DNA from: VXNE01 sp965200505
GTDB lineage: Bacteria; Pseudomonadota; Gammaproteobacteria; Pseudomonadales; Azotimanducaceae
DNA length: 64,000 bases
Direction of reading: 5' to 3'
Assembly: GCA_965200505.1 (NCBI GenBank)
Contig: OZ241343.1
Span: forward strand, 1,426,001-1,490,000
Shown in pieces: positions 7,775 through 15,446 of the stretch. The translations under genes and the position numbers were made by a program. The notes under the pieces were generated by a model. The model worked only from the letters and a program-made list of their open reading frames with translations. It searched no databases and was not told the DNA's origin. How positions within the stretch are numbered: position 1 is the first letter of the stretch; each line of letters starts with the position of its first letter.

Positions 7775-9976
7775 ATGGCCACTGCCAAGGAAGGGCTTCG
7801 CCATGCGTCTGGGCTTGGGTTCGCTCTGGGGCTCGGCTTGGGGCTCGCGGGGGCTTCGGCCCAAGCCGCCGACGGCGATGGCGCGGCCGCCTCGCGGCTT
7901 GAGGAAGTGGTGGTCACGGCGCGGCGGCGGCAAGAAGCGTTGGCGGACGTGCCCACCGCCATCACCACGCTGGATGAGGCCGGCATCCGCGTGCGCGGCC
8001 TCACCGAGCTCAACCAGATCGAGAAGTTCGCCCCCAACGTGGTGCAGACCAACTTCGGCCAAGGCAGCACCGGACACGCCGCCATCTTCGTGCGCGGCAT
8101 CGGTCTGCAAGACCACATCATCACCACCGATCCGGCGGTTGGCATCTATCTGGACGGCGTGTACTTGGGGCGCAACATGGGCGCCAACATGGACTTGACG
8201 AACATCGAGCGCGTCGAACTCCTGCGCGGGCCGCAAGGCAGCCTGTCCGGCCGCAACACCTTGGGCGGCGCCCTCAACATCGTGACCAAGAAGCCGGTGG
8301 GCGACGGCCGCGGTCGCATCGACCTCAAAGCCGGCAGCTTGGGCCGGCGCAACGCCAACTTCTTCGCGGACATCGCCCTCACGGACACCTTGGCGCTCGC
8401 GGTCTCGGGGGGCTTGAAGTCCCGCGATGGCGTGGGGCGGGCGTTGGGCATCGCCAATCCAGAAGCCGAAGTGGGGGAGATCTTCCAAGGCTTTGGCCGG
8501 GCGGCGCTGGCTTGGGAGGCCGCCGAGGGTTTGAGCCTCCTAGTCAGTGCCGACCAAGCGCGTTCCGACCAAGGCGTCACCCCCCACGCCGTGGAGGTCT
8601 TCAACCCAGACAACGGCTTCGGCCTCCGCCAAGCGGATCAGCCACGCGACCCAGACGACACGTTCTCGCTCAACAACGACTTGATGGCCACCGAGGACGA
8701 GACCAAGGGTTACGCGCTCACCGTCGATTGGACCGCGACGCCGAACCTGCATGTGAAAGCCATCGGCGCCCGGCGCGAGCTCTGGTTCGAGGCGGGCCTC
8801 GACAATGAGAAGGTCGCCGCCACGCTCATCGAGTTCCCGGAGCGGGGCGAGGCCGAGCAGACGACGTTCGAGCTGCAGTTGAGCGGCGGCACGGGGTGGG
8901 GTGACTGGGTAGCCGGCCTCTACCACTTCGCCGAGGAAGGCTCGAATGACAGCCCCTTTGTGTTCCGCCCGGGCGGCGTCGGCGACGGCCGCCCCGCCGT
9001 CATCCCCGCCAGCGACTTCGACGGGCGACTATACCTCTGGCAGAAGGCGCGGAGCGTGGCCGCTTTCGCCCATGTCCATTTCGACCTCGCCCCCGCTTGG
9101 GCGCTGGCATTCGGCGCCCGCCACACCCAAGACGAGAAGGACGCCATCGGCTCATTGCATTACTTCCCACAACCCGCCCGGCGCAAGGACGATTGGGGCG
9201 AAGCCACCGGCGACGTCTCGCTCACTTACCGCACCGCCGGCGGCCAACGCGCCTACTTCTCCTATGCGCGGGGCTATCAGGCCGGCGGCTATCCGCCCCG
9301 GCCGTTCGGCGGCGCGGCCACCTTCCAAGCGTTCGACCCCACCTTTGCGGATTCGTTCGAGGTGGGTTTCAAGGGCGCCTTCGGCACCGTGCTCACGCTG
9401 AACGCGGCGCTGTTCCATGTGCGCTACCGGGACCTCGTGGTGCAGGTGAACGAGCTCATCGAAGCGGGGTTCCTGACGCTCTCGCAAAACGCCGCGGCGT
9501 CCCGTGCCACCGGCATCGAGCTCGAAGGGCGGTGGCGGCTCTCACCCAACTTCGATGTGGGTTTCGCGCTCGGCCACCTCGACATCGAGATTTCCGAAGT
9601 GGATGAAGGTGTGCAAGGCATCGTGCCGGGCGATTCGCCGGCGCTCACGCCGGACTTCACGCTCGCCCTTTCGCCCCGCTACGTCCGGCCGCTCGGGAAC
9701 GGCGGCACCGTCACGGTGCGCCTCGACCACTACCATCGCGGTGAGATGTTCGGCCAGCCCATCAACACGGCGCTCAACCGGATGCCGGGCTTGGATCTCA
9801 CCAACGTGAGCGCCACCTATGAGCGCGGCGATTGGAGCGTGACGCTGTACGGCCACAACTTGGGCGACGAACGCTATCCGCTGGCGAAGCTCGACTTGGA
9901 CCCCACCGTGCTCATCATCAACAGCAACGACCGGCGCGAGTACGGCCTGCGGCTCGCCAAGCGCTTCGGCGGCTGA
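7775..9976 (+). CDS. TonB-dependent outer-membrane receptor
   Basis: A 733-aa receptor. A signal peptide (about residues 1-31, ending ASAQA) is followed by a TonB-box-like LEEVVVTARRR, a plug domain with ERVELLRGPQG near residue 150, and a long beta-barrel ending in the aromatic LAKRFGG. Such proteins take up scarce ligands (iron chelates, vitamins, glycans) using TonB/ExbBD energy; a tonB-like gene lies at 60642-61445. The plug and barrel resemble the iron-chelate class broadly, but no substrate can be named. The frame opens at 7691; the ATG at 7775 was chosen because the signal peptide starts there. It ends 7 nt before the SxtJ-like gene. Confidence 0.88.
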   Translation: MATAKEGLRHASGLGFALGLGLGLAGASAQAADGDGAAASRLEEVVVTARRRQEALADVPTAITTLDEAGIRVRGLTELNQIEKFAPNVVQTNFGQGSTGHAAIFVRGIGLQDHIITTDPAVGIYLDGVYLGRNMGANMDLTNIERVELLRGPQGSLSGRNTLGGALNIVTKKPVGDGRGRIDLKAGSLGRRNANFFADIALTDTLALAVSGGLKSRDGVGRALGIANPEAEVGEIFQGFGRAALAWEAAEGLSLLVSADQARSDQGVTPHAVEVFNPDNGFGLRQADQPRDPDDTFSLNNDLMATEDETKGYALTVDWTATPNLHVKAIGARRELWFEAGLDNEKVAATLIEFPERGEAEQTTFELQLSGGTGWGDWVAGLYHFAEEGSNDSPFVFRPGGVGDGRPAVIPASDFDGRLYLWQKARSVAAFAHVHFDLAPAWALAFGARHTQDEKDAIGSLHYFPQPARRKDDWGEATGDVSLTYRTAGGQRAYFSYARGYQAGGYPPRPFGGAATFQAFDPTFADSFEVGFKGAFGTVLTLNAALFHVRYRDLVVQVNELIEAGFLTLSQNAAASRATGIELEGRWRLSPNFDVGFALGHLDIEISEVDEGVQGIVPGDSPALTPDFTLALSPRYVRPLGNGGTVTVRLDHYHRGEMFGQPINTALNRMPGLDLTNVSATYERGDWSVTLYGHNLGDERYPLAKLDLDPTVLIINSNDRREYGLRLAKRFGG

Positions 9977-9983
9977 CCGCGAC

Positions 9984-10403
9984 GTGACCGACCTGCCCAC
10001 AAAAGACCACCCGCACGATGCGCCGCCGCCCGGCGGTTCCCCACGCGGTTTTGGCTTCCTCGCGGCAACGGTCTTCGCCGCCTTCGGGGCTTGGCCCATG
10101 CTCGGTGGCGCCGCGCCCAAGTGGATGCTCTTGGCTTTGGCCGCGGCGCTGGCCGCGGTGGCGCTGGCGCGGCCCCAATGGCTCGCGCCGGCGAACCGCG
10201 TGTGGATGGCGTTCGGGCGCATCCTGCACCGCATCATGAGCCCCATCATCATCACCCTCATCTACTTCGTGGTGATTACGCCCACCGGCCTCCTGATGCG
10301 CGCCTTCGGCAAAGACCCGCTGCGCCTCAAGTGGGACGCGGAGGCAGACACCTACTGGCTGCCGCGCACGGAGGAATCCGAGTCCATGCACCGGCAGTTT
10401 TAG
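9984..10403 (+). CDS. SxtJ family membrane protein
   Basis: A 139-aa protein starting with GTG. It has two or three hydrophobic helices (about 22-62 and 76-102), a segment HRIMSPIIITLIYFVVITPTG typical of the SxtJ family, and a C-terminal KDPLRLKWD followed by a TYWLPR block. SxtJ was named from the saxitoxin cluster but is widespread beside carbamoyltransferases of unrelated pathways. Here it stands directly upstream of DUF5989 and a NodU-type carbamoyltransferase, the standard trio. Function unknown; membrane association of the carbamoyltransferase is a plausible inference. Confidence 0.75.
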   Translation: MTDLPTKDHPHDAPPPGGSPRGFGFLAATVFAAFGAWPMLGGAAPKWMLLALAAALAAVALARPQWLAPANRVWMAFGRILHRIMSPIIITLIYFVVITPTGLLMRAFGKDPLRLKWDAEADTYWLPRTEESESMHRQF

Positions 10404-10448
10404 CTTTGCCGGCGTCATCCTCCGTTTCGCTGCCGCCCAAAGACCAAC

Positions 10449-10454
10449 TAAAAT
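10449..10454 (+). promoter_or_regulatory. Possible -10 box before the DUF5989 gene
   Basis: TAAAAT sits 26 nt before the DUF5989 start. No good -35 is visible (TTTCGC 18 nt upstream matches poorly). It could give the DUF5989-carbamoyltransferase pair a transcript separate from the SxtJ-like gene. Confidence 0.25.
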
Positions 10455-10480
10455 GAGCGCCATACCCTAGGAGGTGCCCC

Positions 10481-10630
10481 ATGTCGTTTCTGGCCGAGTT
10501 CTGGGCTTTTCTGCGCGTGAGGAAGAAGTACTGGCTGCTGCCGGCCGTCGTCACCATGCTCGCGTTGGGCGGGCTCCTCGTGTTGACCGAGACGAGCGCC
10601 GTGGCACCGATGATCTACACCATCTTCTAA
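10481..10630 (+). CDS. DUF5989 family small membrane protein (49 aa)
   Basis: A 49-residue protein starting MSFLAEFWAFLRVRKKYWLL, with one hydrophobic helix at about residues 18-36, ending in MIYTIF. It has a textbook Shine-Dalgarno, TAGGAGGTG, 5 nt before the ATG. The family is a tiny single-helix protein that almost always lies between SxtJ and a carbamoyltransferase, as here: the downstream gene starts 7 nt after this stop. A role in anchoring or assembling that enzyme is inferred from context only. Confidence 0.8.
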   Translation: MSFLAEFWAFLRVRKKYWLLPAVVTMLALGGLLVLTETSAVAPMIYTIF

Positions 10631-10637
10631 GGCCCCC

Positions 10638-12473
10638 TTGCGCATCCTCGGGCTCTCCGCCTTCTACCACGACAGCGCCGCGGCGTTGGTCGAGGATGGC
10701 CGCATCGTGGCCGCCACGCAGGAGGAGCGGTTCACCCGCGTCAAGCACGACCAGCGCTATCCGGCCAACGCCATCGACTGCACCTTGCGCCAAGCCGGCC
10801 TCACCTTGGCGGACATCGACCGGGTGGCCTTCTACGAAAAGCCCTTCCTCAAGTTCGAGCGGCTGCTGGAAACCGCCATCGCCTTCGCGCCGCGGGGGCT
10901 CAAGTCCTTCGCCGCCGCGGCGCCCGTGTGGCTGAAGGACAAGCTGTTCCAGAAGGACTTGCTGCGGCGGCAGCTGCAAGCCCTGGAACCGGCCGTGGAT
11001 TGGAACGAACGGCTGCTCTTCGCCGAACACCACCTGTCCCATGCCGCCAGCGCGTTCTACCCGTCACCGTTCGAGGAGGCGGTGGTGTTGACGATGGATG
11101 GCGTCGGCGAGTGGCCCACCACCTCCGTCGCCATCGGCCGCGGCACAGCCCTCGACGTGATCCAGGAAATCCACTTTCCGCACTCGCTGGGGCTGCTCTA
11201 CTCCGCCTTCACCCAATACACCGGCTTCAAGGTGAACTCCGGCGAATACAAGATGATGGGCTTGGCGCCTTACGGCGAACCGAAACACGCGCAGACCATT
11301 CTGGACCACCTCATCGACCTGAAGGCGGATGGCTCGTTTCGGCTCAACTTGCGCCACTTCAACTACTGCACCGGGCTCACCATGACGAACCGCCGTTTTG
11401 ACGCCTTGTTCGGCGCCCCGGCGCGGGAACCCGAAGCGCCACTGACGCAGCACTACATGGATGTGGCCGCGTCGATGCAGGCGGTGTTGGAGGAGGCCGT
11501 GCTGCGGCTCACCCGGGCGCTGTTTCGGCAAACCGGCATCAAGCACCTGTGCCTCGCCGGCGGCGTGGCGCTCAATTGCGTGGCGAACGGCAAGGTGCTG
11601 CGCGACGGCCAGTTCGACGACGTTTGGATTCAGCCCGCCGCCGGCGACGCCGGTGGCGCTTTGGGCGCCGCCTTGTTGGCCGGATGCCGACTCTTCGGCG
11701 CCGCGCGGCCGGCGGCGAATGGCGCCGGGGCGATGGATGCCATGCAAGGCACTTTGCTCGGCCCGGCCTACGACGAGGAAGACATCCGCCAATGCTTGGA
11801 CGCGGCCGGCGCCGCCTACACGCTGATGTCCGAAGGCGAACTCCTCAACGCGGTGACATCCGCGCTGGCCGACGGCGATGCCGTGGGTTGGTTCCAAGGG
11901 CGCATGGAGTTCGGCCCACGCGCCTTGGGCAATCGCTCCATCCTCGCCGACCCGCGCTCGCCCACCATGCAACGCCGGCTAAACCTCAAGGTGAAGCGCC
12001 GGGAGTCGTTCCGACCGTTTGCCCCAGCGGTGCTGGCGGAGTGCGCCGCGGACTGGTTCGAGCTCGAAACCGCGAGCCCCTACATGCTGGTGACGGCCCA
12101 TGCGCGTGAACTGCAGGAAGGCACCGACGGCGGCGCCGGCGAGGGGGAGGCGGGCAGCCCCCCGGCAAACGCGCGGCTCCCCGCCGTGACCCATGTGGAT
12201 GGCAGCGCCCGCGTGCAGACGGTTCACCGCGAGACCAATCCGCGCTTCCACGCCCTGCTCACGGCGTTCCAAGCGCAAACCGGCTGCCCGGCGTTGGTGA
12301 ACACCAGCTTCAACGTGCGCGGCGAACCCATCGTCTGCACACCCGAGGATGCTTGGCGCTGCTTCATGGGCACGGACTTGGATTGGCTCGCCATCGGCAA
12401 CTTCCTGTTGAAGAAGGAAGCGCAGGCGGGCGGCATCGTCGCAGGCGCCAATGTAGGCACGGCCACGGACTAG
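10638..12473 (+). CDS. NodU/CmcH-type carbamoyltransferase
   Basis: A 611-aa enzyme expected to transfer a carbamoyl group from carbamoyl phosphate (via carbamoyl-AMP) to a hydroxyl acceptor. The N-terminal Kae1-like domain starts ILGLSAFYHDSAAALVEDG, has EHHLSHAASAFYPS near residue 125-140 and the LAGGVALNCVANGK motif near 308-322. The C-terminal YrdC-like half follows from about residue 400 (GWFQGRMEFGPRALGNRSIL). It starts with TTG; no ATG or GTG upstream preserves the conserved N-terminus. A Gly/Glu-rich insert (about 497-512) is a local oddity. The target, perhaps a polysaccharide or secondary metabolite, is unknown since no biosynthetic genes adjoin. Confidence 0.88.
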   Translation: MRILGLSAFYHDSAAALVEDGRIVAATQEERFTRVKHDQRYPANAIDCTLRQAGLTLADIDRVAFYEKPFLKFERLLETAIAFAPRGLKSFAAAAPVWLKDKLFQKDLLRRQLQALEPAVDWNERLLFAEHHLSHAASAFYPSPFEEAVVLTMDGVGEWPTTSVAIGRGTALDVIQEIHFPHSLGLLYSAFTQYTGFKVNSGEYKMMGLAPYGEPKHAQTILDHLIDLKADGSFRLNLRHFNYCTGLTMTNRRFDALFGAPAREPEAPLTQHYMDVAASMQAVLEEAVLRLTRALFRQTGIKHLCLAGGVALNCVANGKVLRDGQFDDVWIQPAAGDAGGALGAALLAGCRLFGAARPAANGAGAMDAMQGTLLGPAYDEEDIRQCLDAAGAAYTLMSEGELLNAVTSALADGDAVGWFQGRMEFGPRALGNRSILADPRSPTMQRRLNLKVKRRESFRPFAPAVLAECAADWFELETASPYMLVTAHARELQEGTDGGAGEGEAGSPPANARLPAVTHVDGSARVQTVHRETNPRFHALLTAFQAQTGCPALVNTSFNVRGEPIVCTPEDAWRCFMGTDLDWLAIGNFLLKKEAQAGGIVAGANVGTATD

Positions 12474-12489
12474 ACGCCCGCCAGCGTCA
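12474..12489. terminator. Weak hairpin between convergent genes
   Basis: GACGC-CCGCCA-GCGTC forms a 5-bp stem just after the carbamoyltransferase stop and overlapping the stop of the 42-aa gene. No T-run follows on either strand, so termination activity is doubtful. Confidence 0.2.
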
Positions 12490-12615
12490 CGGCGTGGGCA
12501 TGTGCCACAAGAGGGCACCCATGGACACCAGAATGAAGATCATGGCCAGGGCCAAGAGCCGCTGAGACGTTAGCCCCTTGCGCCGGCCCGGTGGCTGTCC
12601 ATCATCCGCCGGCAT
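12487..12615 (-). CDS. Putative 42-aa single-pass membrane protein
   Basis: An ATG inside the last codons of the PhyH gene (14-nt overlap) opens a 42-codon frame with AAGGG about 8 nt upstream. The product has a polar, basic N-terminus (MPADDGQPPGRRKG) followed by a helix LLALAMIFILVSMGALLW at about residues 20-37. Positive residues before the helix suggest N-in topology. Translational coupling to the dioxygenase gene is likely. No family recognised; it could be a chance ORF. Confidence 0.45.
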   Translation of the reverse strand: MPADDGQPPGRRKGLTSQRLLALAMIFILVSMGALLWHMPTP

Positions 12616-13726
12616 GGGCCGCCCTTGAATCCCGCGCCCGCGCCTCGGCAACCACGTCGGTCATGCCTTCCCATTCCGCCCACATGTCGCACATGGCGCA
12701 CTTGGAGCGCTCCCATGGATCGTTGCCGGCCTCGTACTCGAGCCACTCGCCGTGTTGGCCGCGGTCCGGATGGTCGGTCACGCCACTCACCACCTTGTCT
12801 GGCTGGCGCTTCTTGTTGCGGATGCGGAAGATGATGTTCTTGCGCGACCGTTCGCCGTGCTCGTTGCGGGTGCCGGAGTGCGGGATGTGGTACATGGCGA
12901 TGCAAGCGTCGCCCGGCGCCATGAGGATCTGGGTTGGCCTTGGCCAGCGCTGGCCGTCTGGCGTCTGCTCGGAGGTTTCGTCGATGAACCTGTCGCGCAC
13001 CGCCTCCGGCAGGTACACCAAGCCGCAGCGGTTCGGCGCGTCGTGGTTGAGGCGCGGCCAGCCGGGGCCTTCTGGCCCCAGGCAACCGTTGGTCTCATAC
13101 TGCCAGCGGAAGAACTTCTCCACCTCGTGGTGGGCGCCGCGCAGCAGCGCCGTCTGGCCGCAGCCGGGGCGCGTCTGGTCCGTCAGGCAAACGAACACGA
13201 AGGCGGTGAAGCTGCCGAGGCCCAGCGTCATCGCCGGGTCTTCGAACATCGGCACCATGTTGTGGCCCATCACATCTGGGCTGCGCCCCAAGTCGCCCCG
13301 GGGGCCGGACGCGAAGTAGCGGCGGTAGATTTCTTCCGGCGTGCCCTGCTGCACACCATCCGGCATGGTGATGGTGATGGCGCCATCCATGTGCGTCTGA
13401 GCGCCGTAGTACGGCATGTCCCGATCCCGATAGCCCAAGTTATTGAAGTGGTCGCCAGGTTGGCTGCGCTTGATGACGCCCACCTGACAGGCCGTGGGCG
13501 GGTCGAACTCGCCCATGGCCTCGCGCAGCGTCGGTGCGACGGACGATGCGTTCAGCAAGTCTGTCATGGCGGCTTCGCCGCCTAGGTTCTCGCCCTTCTT
13601 GGCGCGCCGAATGCGCTCCAGCGCGGCATCGACCAGCGCTTCCGACACGGCGCCGCGCAGCACCACATAGCCATCCCGATACAGGTCGCGCTTTTGGCCA
13701 AGAGACAGGGCCGGTGCGGCACTCAT
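12602..13726 (-). CDS. Phytanoyl-CoA dioxygenase (PhyH) family Fe(II)/2-oxoglutarate oxygenase
   Basis: A 374-aa soluble protein with a double-stranded beta-helix. The Fe-binding HxD is HMD (H112, D114), with the distal His at 280 or 283 (MYHIPHSGTR) and an Arg near 294-296 for the 2-oxoglutarate carboxylate. The region LLRGAHHEVEKFF is typical of the family. Members hydroxylate or otherwise oxidise small molecules, and the substrate is not readable. The C-terminus has a Cys pair (KCAMCDMW) that could bind metal. Followed by an overlapping small membrane-protein frame. Confidence 0.82.
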   Translation of the reverse strand: MSAAPALSLGQKRDLYRDGYVVLRGAVSEALVDAALERIRRAKKGENLGGEAAMTDLLNASSVAPTLREAMGEFDPPTACQVGVIKRSQPGDHFNNLGYRDRDMPYYGAQTHMDGAITITMPDGVQQGTPEEIYRRYFASGPRGDLGRSPDVMGHNMVPMFEDPAMTLGLGSFTAFVFVCLTDQTRPGCGQTALLRGAHHEVEKFFRWQYETNGCLGPEGPGWPRLNHDAPNRCGLVYLPEAVRDRFIDETSEQTPDGQRWPRPTQILMAPGDACIAMYHIPHSGTRNEHGERSRKNIIFRIRNKKRQPDKVVSGVTDHPDRGQHGEWLEYEAGNDPWERSKCAMCDMWAEWEGMTDVVAEARARDSRAAHAGG

Positions 13727-13807
13727 GGGGCGCTCAAGTCCTCAAATTCCAGGGAAGGCGCAATGTAGGCGGGCAGGAAGCACCGTGCAAGGGCGCCTCC
13801 CGACGTT

Positions 13808-15442
13808 TCAGCGGGCCATCAAGATCGTCACTTCGTTGACGGTGACGGGATCGGCATCCTCGTCGCCGTCCGGGCGCGGCGGGCGGATGGCATGGTGCAT
13901 CAGAACGTCCGCCTTGCCGTCGGCGTTCAAGTCGGTGAGCCAAGTGAACTCATGGTCGGCCGGCATCGCCACGGCCACCTTGTGCGGCTTGCGGCGAAAC
14001 GGGCGTTGGCCGGGCGTTCCCTCAAACACATGCAGGGCCTTGCGGCCACGCTGCATCAGGAGTTCGGCATGGCCATCGCCGGTCACGTCGCCCAACAGGA
14101 CGCTTGGATAGGGTGGGCGCGGGTGGCTCGGCTCGCCCTTGGCGCGGGACCTGAGCGCCGTCGCCAAACCACCGGGCGGTTCACCGGCCGGGCTGTCCGC
14201 CCGCACCTTGAGGCGCGCGTCCGGCGTTTCGGGGTAGGCGCGTTCCGCGAGGCGCCACAACTCCACGTCGAAGGACATGCCGCCGGTGAGGAGGGCACCG
14301 ACGATCTTGCCCACCGCCTTCAGAAGATGCGGGTCGAACGTGGTGAACATCATCTCGATGCGGCCGTCACCATCGACATCGTGCCGCGTGAGGCCCAGCT
14401 GCATGCCATCCGAGGGAATCACGGTGTCCGGCGCCTGCCCGAACGCGATATGGCCGTCGGCGCCCCGGGCGCCGAACCGCACCTCGTAGGCCGTGTGTTT
14501 GGCGAACAGGCTGTCGCCCTTGACGGCGATGATGGCCAGGTCGCCGATGCCATCGCCATCCAAGTCATCCAAGGCGTGCAACACCCGGCCCTGGAGTTCG
14601 CTGCCGTCCTGAAAGTCCCAGTGGCCCTCGGCGAGCCAAGTCAATTCGTCCGCGTCGAAGGCAACGTCCGTCGAGAAGTAGTTGGCCTCGGCGGCGAAGG
14701 CGCCATCGGTCTGCTGCAAGTGCGCCGCGAAACGCCGCCCGGTCCAAAACACGAGGTCCGGGCTGCCATCAAGGTTCTGGTCCATTCGGTGGACGCGCCC
14801 CCAAGCCCACGGGTCGAAACGATAGCCGTCGAGTTCGTAGAGTCGCCCCACGCCTGGCGGCGGCCCGATGGCAACCGCTTCGGAGAACTCGCCGTCGCCG
14901 TCTTGGAGCAGCACTTGGAAGGCGTCTCCGTAGGGCACGGCCAAGTCCTCGAGGCCATCCCCGTTCAAGTCCCTGCTCACCACGACATGGGCCAATTCAC
15001 GCCCGGCCAATTGCCCGTAGGCCGCCGGCACCGGGGCCAAAGGCCGAAAGGCACCCGCCTCCGGGTCGAACCAAGAGAGCTGCCCGGTTTGGTGGGCGAT
15101 GAGGCGGTCGCGGCCGGCCACGTTGAGGATGTCCACGAAAGCCGCCGGCCCCGGCAGTTCGGCATCGATGCCCGGTGCCCAAACCCCTTCCTTGAAGGCG
15201 AAGACGCGAAGCCGCCGGCGGCCATCGCCGAGCGGGTCGATCACGGCGATGTCTTGATTCACGCCATCGAGCAGAAATCCGGCCAGCACGACTTGGCCGG
15301 GGCCGCCCCCCAGCTGAATGTCATGCCGCTCGAAGGCGATTGGCGAGGCGGACGCCCCGCAGCTCCAAGCACACGCGGCGAGCGCGGCCATGAACCACCG
15401 GCCCGTCCCGAGCCGCGCGGCGCGGCCCTTGCGCCACAGCAC
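13808..15442 (-). CDS. Secreted FG-GAP/VCBS repeat protein
   Basis: About 544 aa. The GTG at 15442 gives a basic n-region followed by WFMAALAACAWSCGASA, a signal peptide; LAAC could be a lipobox, making it a lipoprotein. The mature part has repeated calcium-loop motifs of integrin-like FG-GAP repeats: DLNGDGLEDLAV, DLDGDGIGDLAI, DVDGDGRIEMM, DVTGDGHAELLM, DLNADGKADVLM. These build a seven-bladed propeller for binding at the cell surface. The ATG at 15391 is an alternative start with a weak signal. It begins 4 nt after the CoA-transferase stop, so it is probably in the same operon. The ligand is unknown. Confidence 0.75.
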   Translation of the reverse strand: MLWRKGRAARLGTGRWFMAALAACAWSCGASASPIAFERHDIQLGGGPGQVVLAGFLLDGVNQDIAVIDPLGDGRRRLRVFAFKEGVWAPGIDAELPGPAAFVDILNVAGRDRLIAHQTGQLSWFDPEAGAFRPLAPVPAAYGQLAGRELAHVVVSRDLNGDGLEDLAVPYGDAFQVLLQDGDGEFSEAVAIGPPPGVGRLYELDGYRFDPWAWGRVHRMDQNLDGSPDLVFWTGRRFAAHLQQTDGAFAAEANYFSTDVAFDADELTWLAEGHWDFQDGSELQGRVLHALDDLDGDGIGDLAIIAVKGDSLFAKHTAYEVRFGARGADGHIAFGQAPDTVIPSDGMQLGLTRHDVDGDGRIEMMFTTFDPHLLKAVGKIVGALLTGGMSFDVELWRLAERAYPETPDARLKVRADSPAGEPPGGLATALRSRAKGEPSHPRPPYPSVLLGDVTGDGHAELLMQRGRKALHVFEGTPGQRPFRRKPHKVAVAMPADHEFTWLTDLNADGKADVLMHHAIRPPRPDGDEDADPVTVNEVTILMAR

Positions 15443-15446
15443 GGGA

